From Nitrospinota bacterium (GTDB lineage: Bacteria > Nitrospinota_A > UBA7883 > JACRLM01): DNA of 8,992 nucleotides. Location: positions 1 through 8,992 of the forward strand of contig JADGAO010000134.1 of assembly GCA_015231995.1 (NCBI GenBank), in the 5' to 3' direction. A program made the position numbers and the translations under genes. Positions within the stretch are counted from its first letter, which is position 1, and each line of letters opens with the position of its first letter. Shown piece after piece: positions 1-7,004 of the stretch. The notes beneath the pieces were generated by a model. The model made no database searches and was not told the origin of the DNA. It was given only the letters and a program-made list of their open reading frames with translations.

Positions 1-1
1 A

Positions 2-361
2 GCCGTCGGAAAAAGGCTCCCCACCTCCAGCGAGTGGGAAAAAGCCGCGCGCGGCGCCGACGGAAGAACCTTCCCCTGGGGCAACAAGGCCGATCCCGGC
101 AAAGCCAACGTGCTCGAATCCGGCAAAGCCAGCTCTATCCCGGTTGGAAGCTATAAAGACGGCGGCAGTTCCTATGGCGTGATGGACATGGCCGGCAACG
201 TCTGGGAATGGGTTGACGCTTACGCGGACACGGAAAAACAGTACAGAGTGCTTATGGGCGGCTCCTTCTTCGACGAAATGGGCAACTCCACCGCTTATTC
301 CAAGATCAAAAGCATCCCGGACGACACGCACGACTACTACGGTTTCCGTTGCGCGAAATGA
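2..361 (+). CDS. FGE-sulfatase (SUMF1/EgtB-like) domain protein, 3' end only
   Basis: The reading frame is open from the left edge and ends at TGA 359-361, giving about 119 residues of the C-terminal part. It carries the hallmark series of the formylglycine-generating-enzyme fold: GKRLPTSSEWEKAARG near the start, then FPWGN, YGVMDMAGNVWEW, RVLMGGSF and finally YYGFRCAK at the C-terminus. True FGEs activate sulfatases by oxidising a cysteine, but most bacterial proteins with this domain are of other or unknown function, and the catalytic cysteines cannot be judged from this fragment alone. The domain runs to the very end of the protein. A probable lipoprotein gene follows on the same strand 37 bp downstream, so the two may be co-transcribed. 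Family assignment is firm; the specific role is not known. Confidence 0.93.
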   Translation, partial: AVGKRLPTSSEWEKAARGADGRTFPWGNKADPGKANVLESGKASSIPVGSYKDGGSSYGVMDMAGNVWEWVDAYADTEKQYRVLMGGSFFDEMGNSTAYSKIKSIPDDTHDYYGFRCAK

Positions 362-398
362 CGTTGTGGCAAGAAATGCGGGAAGGAAAAACGTCGGA

Positions 399-827
399 GT
401 GAATAACGCGCCGGTTCGCAATGGCGTTTCAACGGCCTTGGCCGCCATTCTCGCCGTTTTCATGGCCACAGTCTCCTGCACGCAGAAGAAAAGCAACTGG
501 GACGAAAACCCGCAAAGCTTTTTCAAGCCGACCGACGCCGACTTGATGGACGACGTTGACACCGGATTGCAAATTGTCAAAGATGTCATAAGTGTATCCT
601 TCGACCCGAGGACTGACGAGGAGACGATCAATAAAATCGTCTCCTCTGTCAACGGGGAGATTGTAGGTTACGACAAGTCAGTCAATCTCTACCAGGTCCG
701 GTTCAAAGGCAAAGACCTTCCCGCCATAGACGATATCCGGAAAAAACTGCTTTCCGAAAACAAGCAGGTGGAGGCCGCCACCAGGATGTCCGTATCGGTG
801 CACAAAAACCCCTACTACGTTAAGTAG
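399..827 (+). CDS. probable lipoprotein with a subtilisin-propeptide-like domain
   Basis: I chose the GTG at 399 (142 residues) because it lies 11 bp after a GGAAGGA ribosome-binding site (381-387) and directly before a hydrophobic export signal. An in-frame GTG at 366 is possible, and upstream extension to 213 would run inside the preceding gene. Residues 10-27 form a signal ending TVSC, a passable but not perfect lipobox with Cys27. A polar linker follows. Residues 63-137 (ISVSFDPRTDEETINKI, EIVGYDKSVNLYQVRF, then a helix and VEAATRMSVSV) match the pattern of the N-terminal propeptide/inhibitor domain of S8 proteases, in particular the fervidolysin-type prodomain: a beta strand, a helix, a 'G.ivGy......YQV' hairpin and 'V..A'. 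No protease domain follows. It might be a stand-alone inhibitor or a folding/binding domain on the inner face of the outer membrane. The domain call is by eye. Confidence 0.7.
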   Translation: MNNAPVRNGVSTALAAILAVFMATVSCTQKKSNWDENPQSFFKPTDADLMDDVDTGLQIVKDVISVSFDPRTDEETINKIVSSVNGEIVGYDKSVNLYQVRFKGKDLPAIDDIRKKLLSENKQVEAATRMSVSVHKNPYYVK

Positions 828-835
828 CGGGGGTT
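804..835 (-). terminator. probable intrinsic terminator of the seven-gene minus-strand operon
   Basis: Read on the minus strand, AACCCC (835-830) and TACT (826-823) pair with AGTA (816-813) and GGGGTT (812-807). There is a 3-nt bulge at 829-827 and a 6-nt loop at 822-817. A run of T (complement of A804-808) follows, with two of the Ts shared with the stem. The TAA stop of the last operon gene (820-822) lies in the loop. The plus-strand lipoprotein gene also ends inside this hairpin (TAG 825-827), but the plus strand has no T tract after it. Confidence 0.5.
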
Positions 836-1149
836 ATTTCCACTTTGCGGATCACCATGCCGACCTGGCTGTTGAAAAACTCCACATAACCGGCGAATTT
901 CGGATCTGCCTTCTGTATCGCCTCCGCAACCTTCTTGCCTTCCGCAAACTTGACGTCGTCTTCCACCTCGACGCGGATGACCGTTTTGTCTTTCTCTTGC
1001 TTCATCTCGGCTATCTTGAAGGCCGGGTTCACCGAAGCGAGGGCCTGAGCGTATTTATCCTCGGCCTCTCCACCGCCGCCGGTGCAGGCGGCAAGGGCAA
1101 AAACGAGGGTGAACAACGCCGTGGAAACATATTTTTTCATGTCTGACAT
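820..1149 (-). CDS. small lipoprotein of unknown function, last gene of the ABC/cytochrome operon
   Basis: The protein has 109 residues. The ATG at 1149 is preceded by GGAGG with a 9-bp gap; the second ATG (1140) would be 18 bp away and is less likely. Residues 5-22 form a lipoprotein signal ending in a consensus lipobox, LAAC, with Cys22 as the lipidation site, followed by a TGGGG linker. Residues 30-109 make a small alpha/beta domain: a helix with NPAFKIAEM, a strand TVIRVEVED, a helix FAEGKKVAEAIQKAD, a strand GYVEFFN and a strand MVIRKVEITP. I recognise no family. Its gene lies 41 bp after the cytochrome c gene. Its 3' end overlaps the convergent lipoprotein gene by 8 bp, so this is the boundary of the operon. 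Confidence 0.8.
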   Translation of the reverse strand: MSDMKKYVSTALFTLVFALAACTGGGGEAEDKYAQALASVNPAFKIAEMKQEKDKTVIRVEVEDDVKFAEGKKVAEAIQKADPKFAGYVEFFNSQVGMVIRKVEITPAT

Positions 1150-1190
1150 CTTGCGAAACCTCCGTTCTCGAAACAGTTGCTTATCCTAGT

Positions 1191-1538
1191 TCACTCAAGA
1201 GTGCTCAGGAACGCTATCATGTCGTTCCTGTTTTTCTCATCCTGCATAAGGTCTATCGTGGGCATTTTGATCTTGAACCTGCCCAGCATGGCCACAGCCT
1301 GCGGATCTCCGCTCTCGATGAGGGCTTTGGGATCCGCAAGCCATTTGTGAAGCCACTCGGCGGTGCGCCTCTTGGTCACCCCGGCAAGCCCGGGGCCGTT
1401 CTTGACCGCATCGGTGCGCCTGTGGCACCCCTGGCATTTCTTGTCGAACATCTCTTCGCCTCGCCCGGCGTCCTGGGCCTCCGACATCGCGGAGAGGGCC
1501 AGAAACATGGAAAGGCAAAGGCTGGTGTATTTGAGCAC
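1191..1538 (-). CDS. small monoheme class I cytochrome c, periplasmic
   Basis: The protein has 115 residues. The GTG start (1536-1538) follows AAGGGGA with a 9-bp gap. Residues 1-21 are a Sec signal peptide with probable cleavage after SEA. The mature protein begins with the usual class I pattern GRGEEMFDKKCQGCH: the heme c site is C35-C38-H39, with His39 as the proximal ligand. NGPGLAGVTKRR follows, and Met92 in KIKMPTIDL is the likely distal ligand. The terminal helix is NDMIAFLSTLE. At about 94 mature residues it is a typical one-domain electron carrier. It lies 21 bp after the unknown exported protein and 41 bp before the small lipoprotein. Whether the operon's exporter helps to assemble it, or it serves a redox step for exported cargo, cannot be told from the sequence. 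Confidence 0.93.
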   Translation of the reverse strand: MLKYTSLCLSMFLALSAMSEAQDAGRGEEMFDKKCQGCHRRTDAVKNGPGLAGVTKRRTAEWLHKWLADPKALIESGDPQAVAMLGRFKIKMPTIDLMQDEKNRNDMIAFLSTLE

Positions 1539-1559
1539 GCTTTCAATTCCCCTTATGGA

Positions 1560-2225
1560 TCACTCTAAGAAAACAGTCCTGAGAGCGACTCCCATGCTCA
1601 ACCAGGAAATGCTTCCGCTTTTTACGGTGGGAAGGTGTTTGGCGATCTCTTCTTTGGCCTTGTTGCTTGTGGCGAGGCTTATCTTCGGCGTGAAGCCCTC
1701 TCCAGAAGCTTCCCTTACGTCTATCTCCACCGTCAACTTGCCATCGGGCGAAAGTTCGAATATGTTCACGCGCCAGTCGCCCTTGCCCAACTCCGCCAGC
1801 TCTTTTTTAGCCTTGGCTAAAGCCTCCTCGGATATCCCTCCGCCGCCGGGCTGATGTTTCTTCCTGGAGTCAAGGACTTTGCCGTAGTTGCCGCGGACGG
1901 CGTTAAGCAGACGCTCATCCTTGGTCTCGTCGGCGTACATCTTGGCTATTGTCCCGGCGATGTTGAACAGGAAGTCCTGCTCCTGCGGCGGCGTGGTGGG
2001 GGCGGAAGCGTATTCCACCATCTCTTTGACTTCCATCGGGAACTCGGCGCCGCGGGTCTTTATCAGTTCCCGCATCTTTTTTTCGTCTTTTTTGTCGAAC
2101 GCCTCTATGAACAGGTTGCCCACGCTCGGAGCGGCGGCTTGCGCCCATGCGTTCGAAACGGTCAGGGCAACGGACAACGTCAACGCCGCAGTCAGTAAAG
2201 TAGCTCCGGCTCCAAGCAGTCTCAT
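1560..2225 (-). CDS. exported protein of unknown function
   Basis: The protein has 221 residues. The ATG at 2225 follows an AGGG ribosome-binding site that overlaps the TAG stop of the upstream DUF4340-type gene, so translation may be coupled. Residues 1-28 form a Sec signal peptide with a probable AWA-QA cleavage. Residues 35-120 look helical and charged (LFIEAFDKKDEKKMREL, EFPMEVKEMVEYA, AKMYADETKDERLLNAVR). A KHQPGGGG hinge at about 123-130 is followed by another helix (EEALAKAKKELAELG). Residues 150-221 look beta-rich (WRVNIFELSPDGKLTVEIDVREA, then FTPKISLATSNKAKEEI and WLSMGVALRTVFLE). No catalytic motif, metal site or heme motif is visible. I recognise no family. Its place between the exporter genes and the cytochrome suggests a periplasmic partner of one or the other. 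Confidence 0.85.
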   Translation of the reverse strand: MRLLGAGATLLTAALTLSVALTVSNAWAQAAAPSVGNLFIEAFDKKDEKKMRELIKTRGAEFPMEVKEMVEYASAPTTPPQEQDFLFNIAGTIAKMYADETKDERLLNAVRGNYGKVLDSRKKHQPGGGGISEEALAKAKKELAELGKGDWRVNIFELSPDGKLTVEIDVREASGEGFTPKISLATSNKAKEEIAKHLPTVKSGSISWLSMGVALRTVFLE

Positions 2226-2235
2226 TTATATATCC

Positions 2236-3594
2236 CTAATTAAAAATTGTCCGTAATACCCGAACTACCCGCTCGTCAAGCACCAGAACATCGGGTTCCG
2301 ATCCCGTACGCGCATAAACGCTGTTCCCCGTCGGGGTTGTTTTGCCCACGCTAAGGTGGATAGGAACTGCGCTAGCCTCTTCCCATAGCATAATCTGGGC
2401 CAAAGGATTCTCCAAACCAAATTCTCGCATGTCTTTTGCGGATGGAACGAAGTCTTTTATGCTGAAGGCCAACAATTCGTCCAGAGTCTCCTTGACCGCG
2501 TTGAAATCCATTTTCTCGCCGGTCACGCTGTTTTTACGCCATTCCTTGTCTTTATCCCGCAAAAGGGTCAGAGACTTGTTGTCAACGCGCAACTCTATGC
2601 GCTTGAGGTTGTTAATCTCAAAAAACATCAGCTCTCTGCTTCTTATGTCGTTGGCGCTTTTCGGAATGGCGTTTATAACCTCTTCATCGAGGATAAAAAT
2701 GTTGTCGCGGTCGGACATTGAACAGAAATAACCCCGTTTCTCCGGGCTTCTGTCGCCTATCGAAAGCCGCACGGTCGGCTCCCCATCGCCCGCCTGCCAG
2801 AACAGAGCCTGAATGGCCGGTTTTTCAAGCCCGTACGACGCAAGGTTCTCTTTCTTATCCGACACGAACTCCTTGACCTCGGCGTTGACGAAGGCTCCGA
2901 TATATTCGAACGCTTTGGCGTGGTCGGCGATGGCCTTGATCGGTTTCTCTATCACCCACTTGCCGTTGTCGGGCAGTTTGGCCCGGAACGCGAGGCCGCC
3001 TCTTTCCACCGCAAACTGGTCTATCATCTCCGGCTTCAAGGCCAGCACGGTCTTGTCGCGGAAATAATACAGGTCTTTGTCCGCCTCGCCCCGCGCCGCC
3101 GCAAGCACCCGGTAGACCTCTTTGCGCCCTTCGAGCATTGCGAAAGCGACGCCCATCGTGGGAGCCCTGTCGCCGAATATCAGGGTGTACGGCTTAAGGT
3201 CTTTGCCGGTCTTGAGCGTCACCCTCAGCGAAGGCTTCAGCAGGCCGAACTCCGTCAGCCGTTCCTGCGTCGGGTTCGCGTCCATGACATACTCGGCGTC
3301 GTTGCGGGAGTCGGTGACGTAACCGAGGAACTTGTCCACGTTTTGCGAAGCGCCCTTGGATTTGATCGGCGCCACAACCCGCCAGCCTTCCTCCCAACGC
3401 TCCAATTCCAGCGGTTGCGCGCCGTCTTTTTCTATGACAATCGCAAGAACTTCCTTGGAATCGAAGGGGAACAGGCGCGTGGCCCTGTCCTTTTTTTCCT
3501 CTTCGACCCTGGTTTTTTCGAAGTCTATGTAGCTTATTCCAACCACTGCGGCCAGCGCGATGATCCAGATAAAGGTCGTTTTGAAGTACCTCAC
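2236..3594 (-). CDS. membrane-anchored DUF4340-type protein with three repeat modules (GldG partner)
   Basis: The protein has 452 residues. The GTG start at 3594 has GGAGG 8 bp upstream. Residues 6-22 are a single N-terminal membrane anchor; the rest is predicted periplasmic. Three copies of one module follow (about 48-166, 190-311 and 329-448). Each has a strand pair with a Trp (EGWRV, GKWVI, KEWRK), a helix, then a '[FY]GL..P' signature (EFGLLKP, SYGLEKP, EFGLENP) and a strand block with IFGDRAP, SIGDRSP or SVGKTTP, ending in V..L(D/A). The three FGL/YGL glycines fall at 117, 255 and 393, an exact period of 138. DUF4340 proteins are known to be encoded beside GldA/F/G-like exporters, with no established biochemical activity. 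The gene begins 25 bp after the GldG-like stop and ends 10 bp before the next start, so it is part of the same operon. Confidence 0.88.
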   Translation of the reverse strand: MRYFKTTFIWIIALAAVVGISYIDFEKTRVEEEKKDRATRLFPFDSKEVLAIVIEKDGAQPLELERWEEGWRVVAPIKSKGASQNVDKFLGYVTDSRNDAEYVMDANPTQERLTEFGLLKPSLRVTLKTGKDLKPYTLIFGDRAPTMGVAFAMLEGRKEVYRVLAAARGEADKDLYYFRDKTVLALKPEMIDQFAVERGGLAFRAKLPDNGKWVIEKPIKAIADHAKAFEYIGAFVNAEVKEFVSDKKENLASYGLEKPAIQALFWQAGDGEPTVRLSIGDRSPEKRGYFCSMSDRDNIFILDEEVINAIPKSANDIRSRELMFFEINNLKRIELRVDNKSLTLLRDKDKEWRKNSVTGEKMDFNAVKETLDELLAFSIKDFVPSAKDMREFGLENPLAQIMLWEEASAVPIHLSVGKTTPTGNSVYARTGSEPDVLVLDERVVRVLRTIFN

Positions 3595-3619
3595 CGCAAG
3601 ACCTCCGCCAATACGCCCA

Positions 3620-5188
3620 TCACCTGAACCATCGTCTCCTGCTGTAAACGCCGATTCCGGCCATCAACACCGCCGACGGCACCATGATGACGGGTATCCA
3701 GAATATCGCCCGGCCCTGCGAAGCCGTGAGGATTACGGGCGAGACGTTCGCTTCCTTCGCCCGCACCGCGATAAGGTCGGCCTCTTCGGCCAGCCAGTTG
3801 ACCGTATTGAGGAAAAGGTCGCCGTTGCCGGCCAGGTTGATGTTGGTGTTGTTGGCGAAATCCGAGTCGCCGACAAGGATCATCTTGCCGTATTTTTCGC
3901 GTTTGGTTCCATCGGGGTCCGTCTCCGACCCGGCCGGGGTCGTGGTGACGGCCATCACCGGAATCGGCCCGCGTTTCTCATGGTCCTCGTTATATTCGGC
4001 CTGGCCGGACTCAAGCTGGTTTTTATCAACCTCCGTCCAGGAATTGGGGCCGGTGAGCGCAAGCTCGTACCGCCCGCGCTTCGTGTCTTCCTGCATGTAC
4101 ACGGAGTTGGCCAGCGGGAAATACGAGGCCAGCGTAAAATCCTGCGTCAGCGGATGCTTCTTGTGGTACGCATACACAACCGGCGTAAGGTAGTTGGCCC
4201 CGTAAACCTGGCTCTGCTGGTCTATGATGATGTCGTTCTGAATCTTGAACCCGTACCCCTCAAGCCATGTGGCGAAACCGGCCGGATGGCCGGGGTCTAT
4301 CATGGCGAAGATGGCCCCGCCGGACTTGTAGCGCGCGTCGAGCTTGTCAAGCTCCGTCTGGCCCAGGTCGCGCGTGGGGCCAGCCACCACGACAACCGAC
4401 GCGTCGGGCGGTATGGCCTCCACCTGCAAAAGAGGCAAATCTTTCACCTGGTAGCTTTCGTTCATCAACGCGTCTTTGACGGCCTTGTATCCGTCTTTGT
4501 TGGTGGAAGCCAGTTCCTTCTCCCCGTGGCCCGTGACGAAATAAACGGTCTTCTGCTTCTGCTTAAGAAGCTTTATAAGGCCGTTGGTGAGCTTCTCCTC
4601 CTTCTCATTGCCGATCTTCACCTGCTTGTCGCCCGCGAAGAGCATGATGATGCGGTACTCGGAAACTCCGTATTTCGACGCAAGCCCGGGATTTGCGTCC
4701 GGGTCTATGAAAGAAAACTTGAACTTGTCGGAAAGCCCGGCGTACTCTTCGAGCAGGTCCCGCGCCGCCTGCCTCTGCATAGCGTGCATGGTGCCAGACT
4801 CGTTCCTGTAAAAAGCTATCGCCTTGACTTCGGATGTGAGGGATTTGACCAGTTTCTTGGTCTGCGACGAAAGGGTGAACCTGCCAGACTTGCTCAGGTC
4901 GTAACGTTTCTTGTGCGAGTCGCTCAACACGGCAAGCGTGATGATCACGCCAGCAAAGACCGTTATCATCACAACCAGGTTCGCCCCGTATTTGGCGGTT
5001 TTCTTGCCCAGGACGGAGCGCACCTCGCCGAATTTGGCGTACAACAGGAACAGCGCAAGCATCAGCCCCACCCACAACAGGCTCGCCGACGTAAGAGAAA
5101 GCGCGCCGTCTATGGCGTAGAAACTGCCGCCCGCGATCATCAGGGCGGCGGCGGCGACTGCGATTAAGAGCGTCAATGGAATTCTCAT
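3620..5188 (-). CDS. GldG-like ABC transporter auxiliary membrane protein
   Basis: I chose the ATG at 5186-5188 (522 residues). It forms a TGATG junction with the permease stop and has GGAGG at a 5-bp gap; a GTG at 5200 would place the start on top of that site. Hydrophobic segments at about 5-25, 33-50 and 70-88 are followed by a long periplasmic part and one C-terminal membrane helix (about 493-515), then a basic end (SRRRWFR). The periplasmic domain starts with the family pattern YDLSKSGRFTLSSQT (96-110). It also has FIDPDANP, the conserved VYFVTGHGEKEL (215-226), VVVVAGP and AMIDPGHP, then LVGDSDFANN and NGDLFLNTVNWLAEE near 438-468. This is the GldG / ABC-type auxiliary (GATase-like fold) architecture. 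It is thought to act with the ATPase and permease in an export or envelope complex; its cargo is unknown. Confidence 0.92.
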   Translation of the reverse strand: MRIPLTLLIAVAAAALMIAGGSFYAIDGALSLTSASLLWVGLMLALFLLYAKFGEVRSVLGKKTAKYGANLVVMITVFAGVIITLAVLSDSHKKRYDLSKSGRFTLSSQTKKLVKSLTSEVKAIAFYRNESGTMHAMQRQAARDLLEEYAGLSDKFKFSFIDPDANPGLASKYGVSEYRIIMLFAGDKQVKIGNEKEEKLTNGLIKLLKQKQKTVYFVTGHGEKELASTNKDGYKAVKDALMNESYQVKDLPLLQVEAIPPDASVVVVAGPTRDLGQTELDKLDARYKSGGAIFAMIDPGHPAGFATWLEGYGFKIQNDIIIDQQSQVYGANYLTPVVYAYHKKHPLTQDFTLASYFPLANSVYMQEDTKRGRYELALTGPNSWTEVDKNQLESGQAEYNEDHEKRGPIPVMAVTTTPAGSETDPDGTKREKYGKMILVGDSDFANNTNINLAGNGDLFLNTVNWLAEEADLIAVRAKEANVSPVILTASQGRAIFWIPVIMVPSAVLMAGIGVYSRRRWFR

Positions 5189-5967
5189 CACCCCCTCCAC
5201 CTCTTCGACTCCAGGGAGCGCATACTAAGGAACAGGAACAACGCCGTGAAAAGGATGTAATAGTTCACGTCGGACGTGTCTATGACCCCTTTGGCGAACG
5301 TTTCCAGATGGTTGATTATGGAAATATACTCAAGCACCTTCCCCACGTTTTCCCCTGCGAATGCGGCCGACAACCCGGACATGTACAGGATGATCAGCGA
5401 GGCGAACGACAGGGCCGCGGCTATTATCTGGTTCTCCGTCAACGACGACATGAAAATACCGAGCGAGATAAACGCGCTTCCCATCAACAAAAGCCCCACA
5501 TATCCGGCCCCGATCACGCCCCATTCGGGCTGGCCGAAATAACCGACAAGGGCGAGGCACGGAAACGTAAGGGTCAGCATCACCACGAATATGCCCATGC
5601 ACCCAAGGAACTTGCCGATAATGGCTTCCGCATCCGTCAACGGATAGGTAAGAAGAAGCTCCATCGTGCCCGATTTCTTCTCCTCGGCGAACGACCTCAT
5701 CGTAAGCATCGGCAACATGATGAGCATCACAAGGCCCACTATCGAGAAAAACGGGCGAACCACGAACTCTGTCACGTTAAGCGCGCCATACTGCTTTGCG
5801 GCCATCGGGTTGGACTGCGCCTGGAACGACAGCGTGGAGAAGTTGGCGAATATGTTGTAAAAATAATAGCCGGTGATGATGGTGAAAATGGTTATGACCA
5901 CCAGCGCCACGGGCGAGTTGATATAAGACCTCAGCTCTTTGGTGAGCAGGAAATATAGGTTCCTCAC
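5188..5967 (-). CDS. GldF-like ABC-2 type permease
   Basis: The protein has 259 residues and about six membrane helices (roughly 18-40, 70-90, 119-143, 150-174, 181-204 and 235-250). It starts with RNLYFLLTKELRSYINSP, the amphipathic entry helix typical of ABC-2 permeases. Between helices 2 and 3 is the strongly conserved cytoplasmic stretch RSFAEEKKSGTMELLLTYPL (91-110), which contacts the ATPase in this family. The GTG start at 5965-5967 overlaps the ATPase stop in a GTGA junction and has a GAGGAGGAG ribosome-binding site just upstream. Its own stop overlaps the next start (TGATG). It would form the membrane channel with the adjacent ATPase and GldG-like protein. The length fits GldF-type permeases, with no truncation. 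Confidence 0.94.
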   Translation of the reverse strand: MRNLYFLLTKELRSYINSPVALVVITIFTIITGYYFYNIFANFSTLSFQAQSNPMAAKQYGALNVTEFVVRPFFSIVGLVMLIMLPMLTMRSFAEEKKSGTMELLLTYPLTDAEAIIGKFLGCMGIFVVMLTLTFPCLALVGYFGQPEWGVIGAGYVGLLLMGSAFISLGIFMSSLTENQIIAAALSFASLIILYMSGLSAAFAGENVGKVLEYISIINHLETFAKGVIDTSDVNYYILFTALFLFLSMRSLESKRWRG

Positions 5968-6908
5968 TGTTTGATCTCCTCCTCAGTGACGATCCTGATG
6001 AATATGTCTTCAAGGCTCAGCCTCATCGGGGTAAGCTCGTGAAGGTCCCACCCGCCGGACGTGACGGCGCGGGGTATCAGATGCGCCCCTGCCTTGCCGT
6101 CGGCGAACTCCACTACGTACATGCTCGTGGCGCCGCTGTCGCTGACAACGTCCACCTTCTTCGCGCCGCCTATTTCACGAAGGGCCTTGAGCACTTTCTC
6201 TTTCGGGCCGTCTATCCGGGCCTGCACCCTGCCTGCGGCGTGGAGCCTGGACATCAGGTTGTCCGGCGTGTCCATCGCCTTTATCTTGCCTTCGTCTATT
6301 ATTATCACCCGCTCGCACAACATGCTCACTTCCGGCAGGATGTGGCTCGACAACATGATGGTTCTGCCGCCGCCCAGCCCTTTGATGAGCGATCGTATCT
6401 CCACTATCTGCTTGGGGTCGAGTCCTATCGTCGGCTCGTCGAGGATGAGCACCTCCGGATCGTTCACCAACGCCTGCGCAAGCCCCACCCTCTGCCTGTA
6501 ACCTTTGGACAACTCGCCGATGAACTTGTGGGCCATGTGGGTCAACCCCACCTGCTCCATAACCTCGGCGACCTTGTGGTTTATCTTCTTCCACGGCACG
6601 TCTTTAAGACCCGCCACGAACTTAAGATAAACAGGCACCTGCATGTCGGTGTAAAGAGGCACGGTCTCAGGAAGATAGCCGATCTTGCTTCGCACCTTCA
6701 GGGAATCCTCGAAGATGTCGTAACCGGCCACCTTCGCGCTTCCGCTGGAAGCGGACATGAAACATGTAAGAATGCGCATTGTGGTGGTCTTGCCCGCGCC
6801 GTTTGGCCCCAGAAAGCCGAGTATCTCGCCCTTCCCTACGGAGAAGGTGATGTCGTCTATGCCCCTGGCGTCTCCATACGTTTTGGTAAGACGCTCAACT
6901 TCAATCAT
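5964..6908 (-). CDS. GldA-like ABC transporter ATPase
   Basis: The protein has 314 residues with all nucleotide-binding motifs intact: Walker A GPNGAGKTT (34-42), signature LSKGYRQR (133-140), Walker B VLILDEPT (153-160), D-loop GLD and switch histidine SSH (187-189). The usual Q-loop glutamine is Glu81 in YLPETVPLY, as is common in the ABC-2/GldA group. Residues about 225-314 form the C-terminal extension typical of this group (ARIDGPKEKVLKAL, then LEDIFIRIVTEE). The ATG at 6908 is the first gene of the operon. Its ribosome-binding site is weak (a G run about 10 bp upstream), and a sigma70-like promoter lies about 97 bp upstream. It energises transport by the overlapping permease. Outside the Bacteroidota such genes do not imply gliding motility. 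Confidence 0.95.
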   Translation of the reverse strand: MIEVERLTKTYGDARGIDDITFSVGKGEILGFLGPNGAGKTTTMRILTCFMSASSGSAKVAGYDIFEDSLKVRSKIGYLPETVPLYTDMQVPVYLKFVAGLKDVPWKKINHKVAEVMEQVGLTHMAHKFIGELSKGYRQRVGLAQALVNDPEVLILDEPTIGLDPKQIVEIRSLIKGLGGGRTIMLSSHILPEVSMLCERVIIIDEGKIKAMDTPDNLMSRLHAAGRVQARIDGPKEKVLKALREIGGAKKVDVVSDSGATSMYVVEFADGKAGAHLIPRAVTSGGWDLHELTPMRLSLEDIFIRIVTEEEIKQ

Positions 6909-6957
6909 TGGGAATTATCCCCCCCGGTTTCGATTGATTCATTGTTCAAGCAAAATT

Positions 6958-6977
6958 CCGTGTCAGAAAGAACACGG
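6958..6977 (-). promoter_or_regulatory. small hairpin in the 5' leader of the ABC operon
   Basis: CCGTGT (6958-6963) and ACACGG (6972-6977) are perfect 6-bp arms around an 8-nt loop. In the minus-strand transcript the hairpin lies about 50 nt before the ATPase start and is followed by AATTTT. It might modulate elongation or mRNA stability, but it is too short to call an attenuator. Confidence 0.3.
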
Positions 6978-6985
6978 TTAGCGAT

Positions 6986-6997
6986 TTTGGCGCCAAA
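6986..6997. promoter_or_regulatory. 12-bp perfect palindrome at the predicted start of the ABC operon transcript
   Basis: TTTGGCGCCAAA reads the same on both strands. The predicted transcription start, about 7 bp downstream of the -10 box at 7005-7010, falls at about 6998. The palindrome therefore covers roughly the first dozen transcribed bases, a normal place for a repressor operator. No regulator gene is present in the window, so the operator role is inference. Confidence 0.35.
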
Positions 6998-7004
6998 GCT
7001 TTAC

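Noticed and set aside
213..398. Upstream extension of the lipoprotein gene to an ATG at 213
   Set aside because: The extension lies inside the FGE-family gene in another frame, its translation is Arg/Thr-rich shadow sequence, and it would bury the export signal far from the N-terminus.
2920..3627. 235-codon plus-strand frame opposite the DUF4340-type gene
   Set aside because: It is a shadow of the repeat-bearing minus-strand gene, with no ribosome-binding site or motif support.
3560..5167. 535-codon open frame on the plus strand, antisense to the GldG-like gene
   Set aside because: The opposite strand carries a clearly conserved gene with family motifs and proper start and overlap signals. 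The antisense product has no recognisable motif and an Arg/His/Val-rich composition typical of shadow frames in GC-rich DNA.
6664..6668. Loss of the Q-loop glutamine (Glu81) in the ABC ATPase as a sign of inactivation
   Set aside because: Glutamate in a YLPE context is common in the GldA/ABC-2 ATPase group, and all other catalytic motifs are intact.
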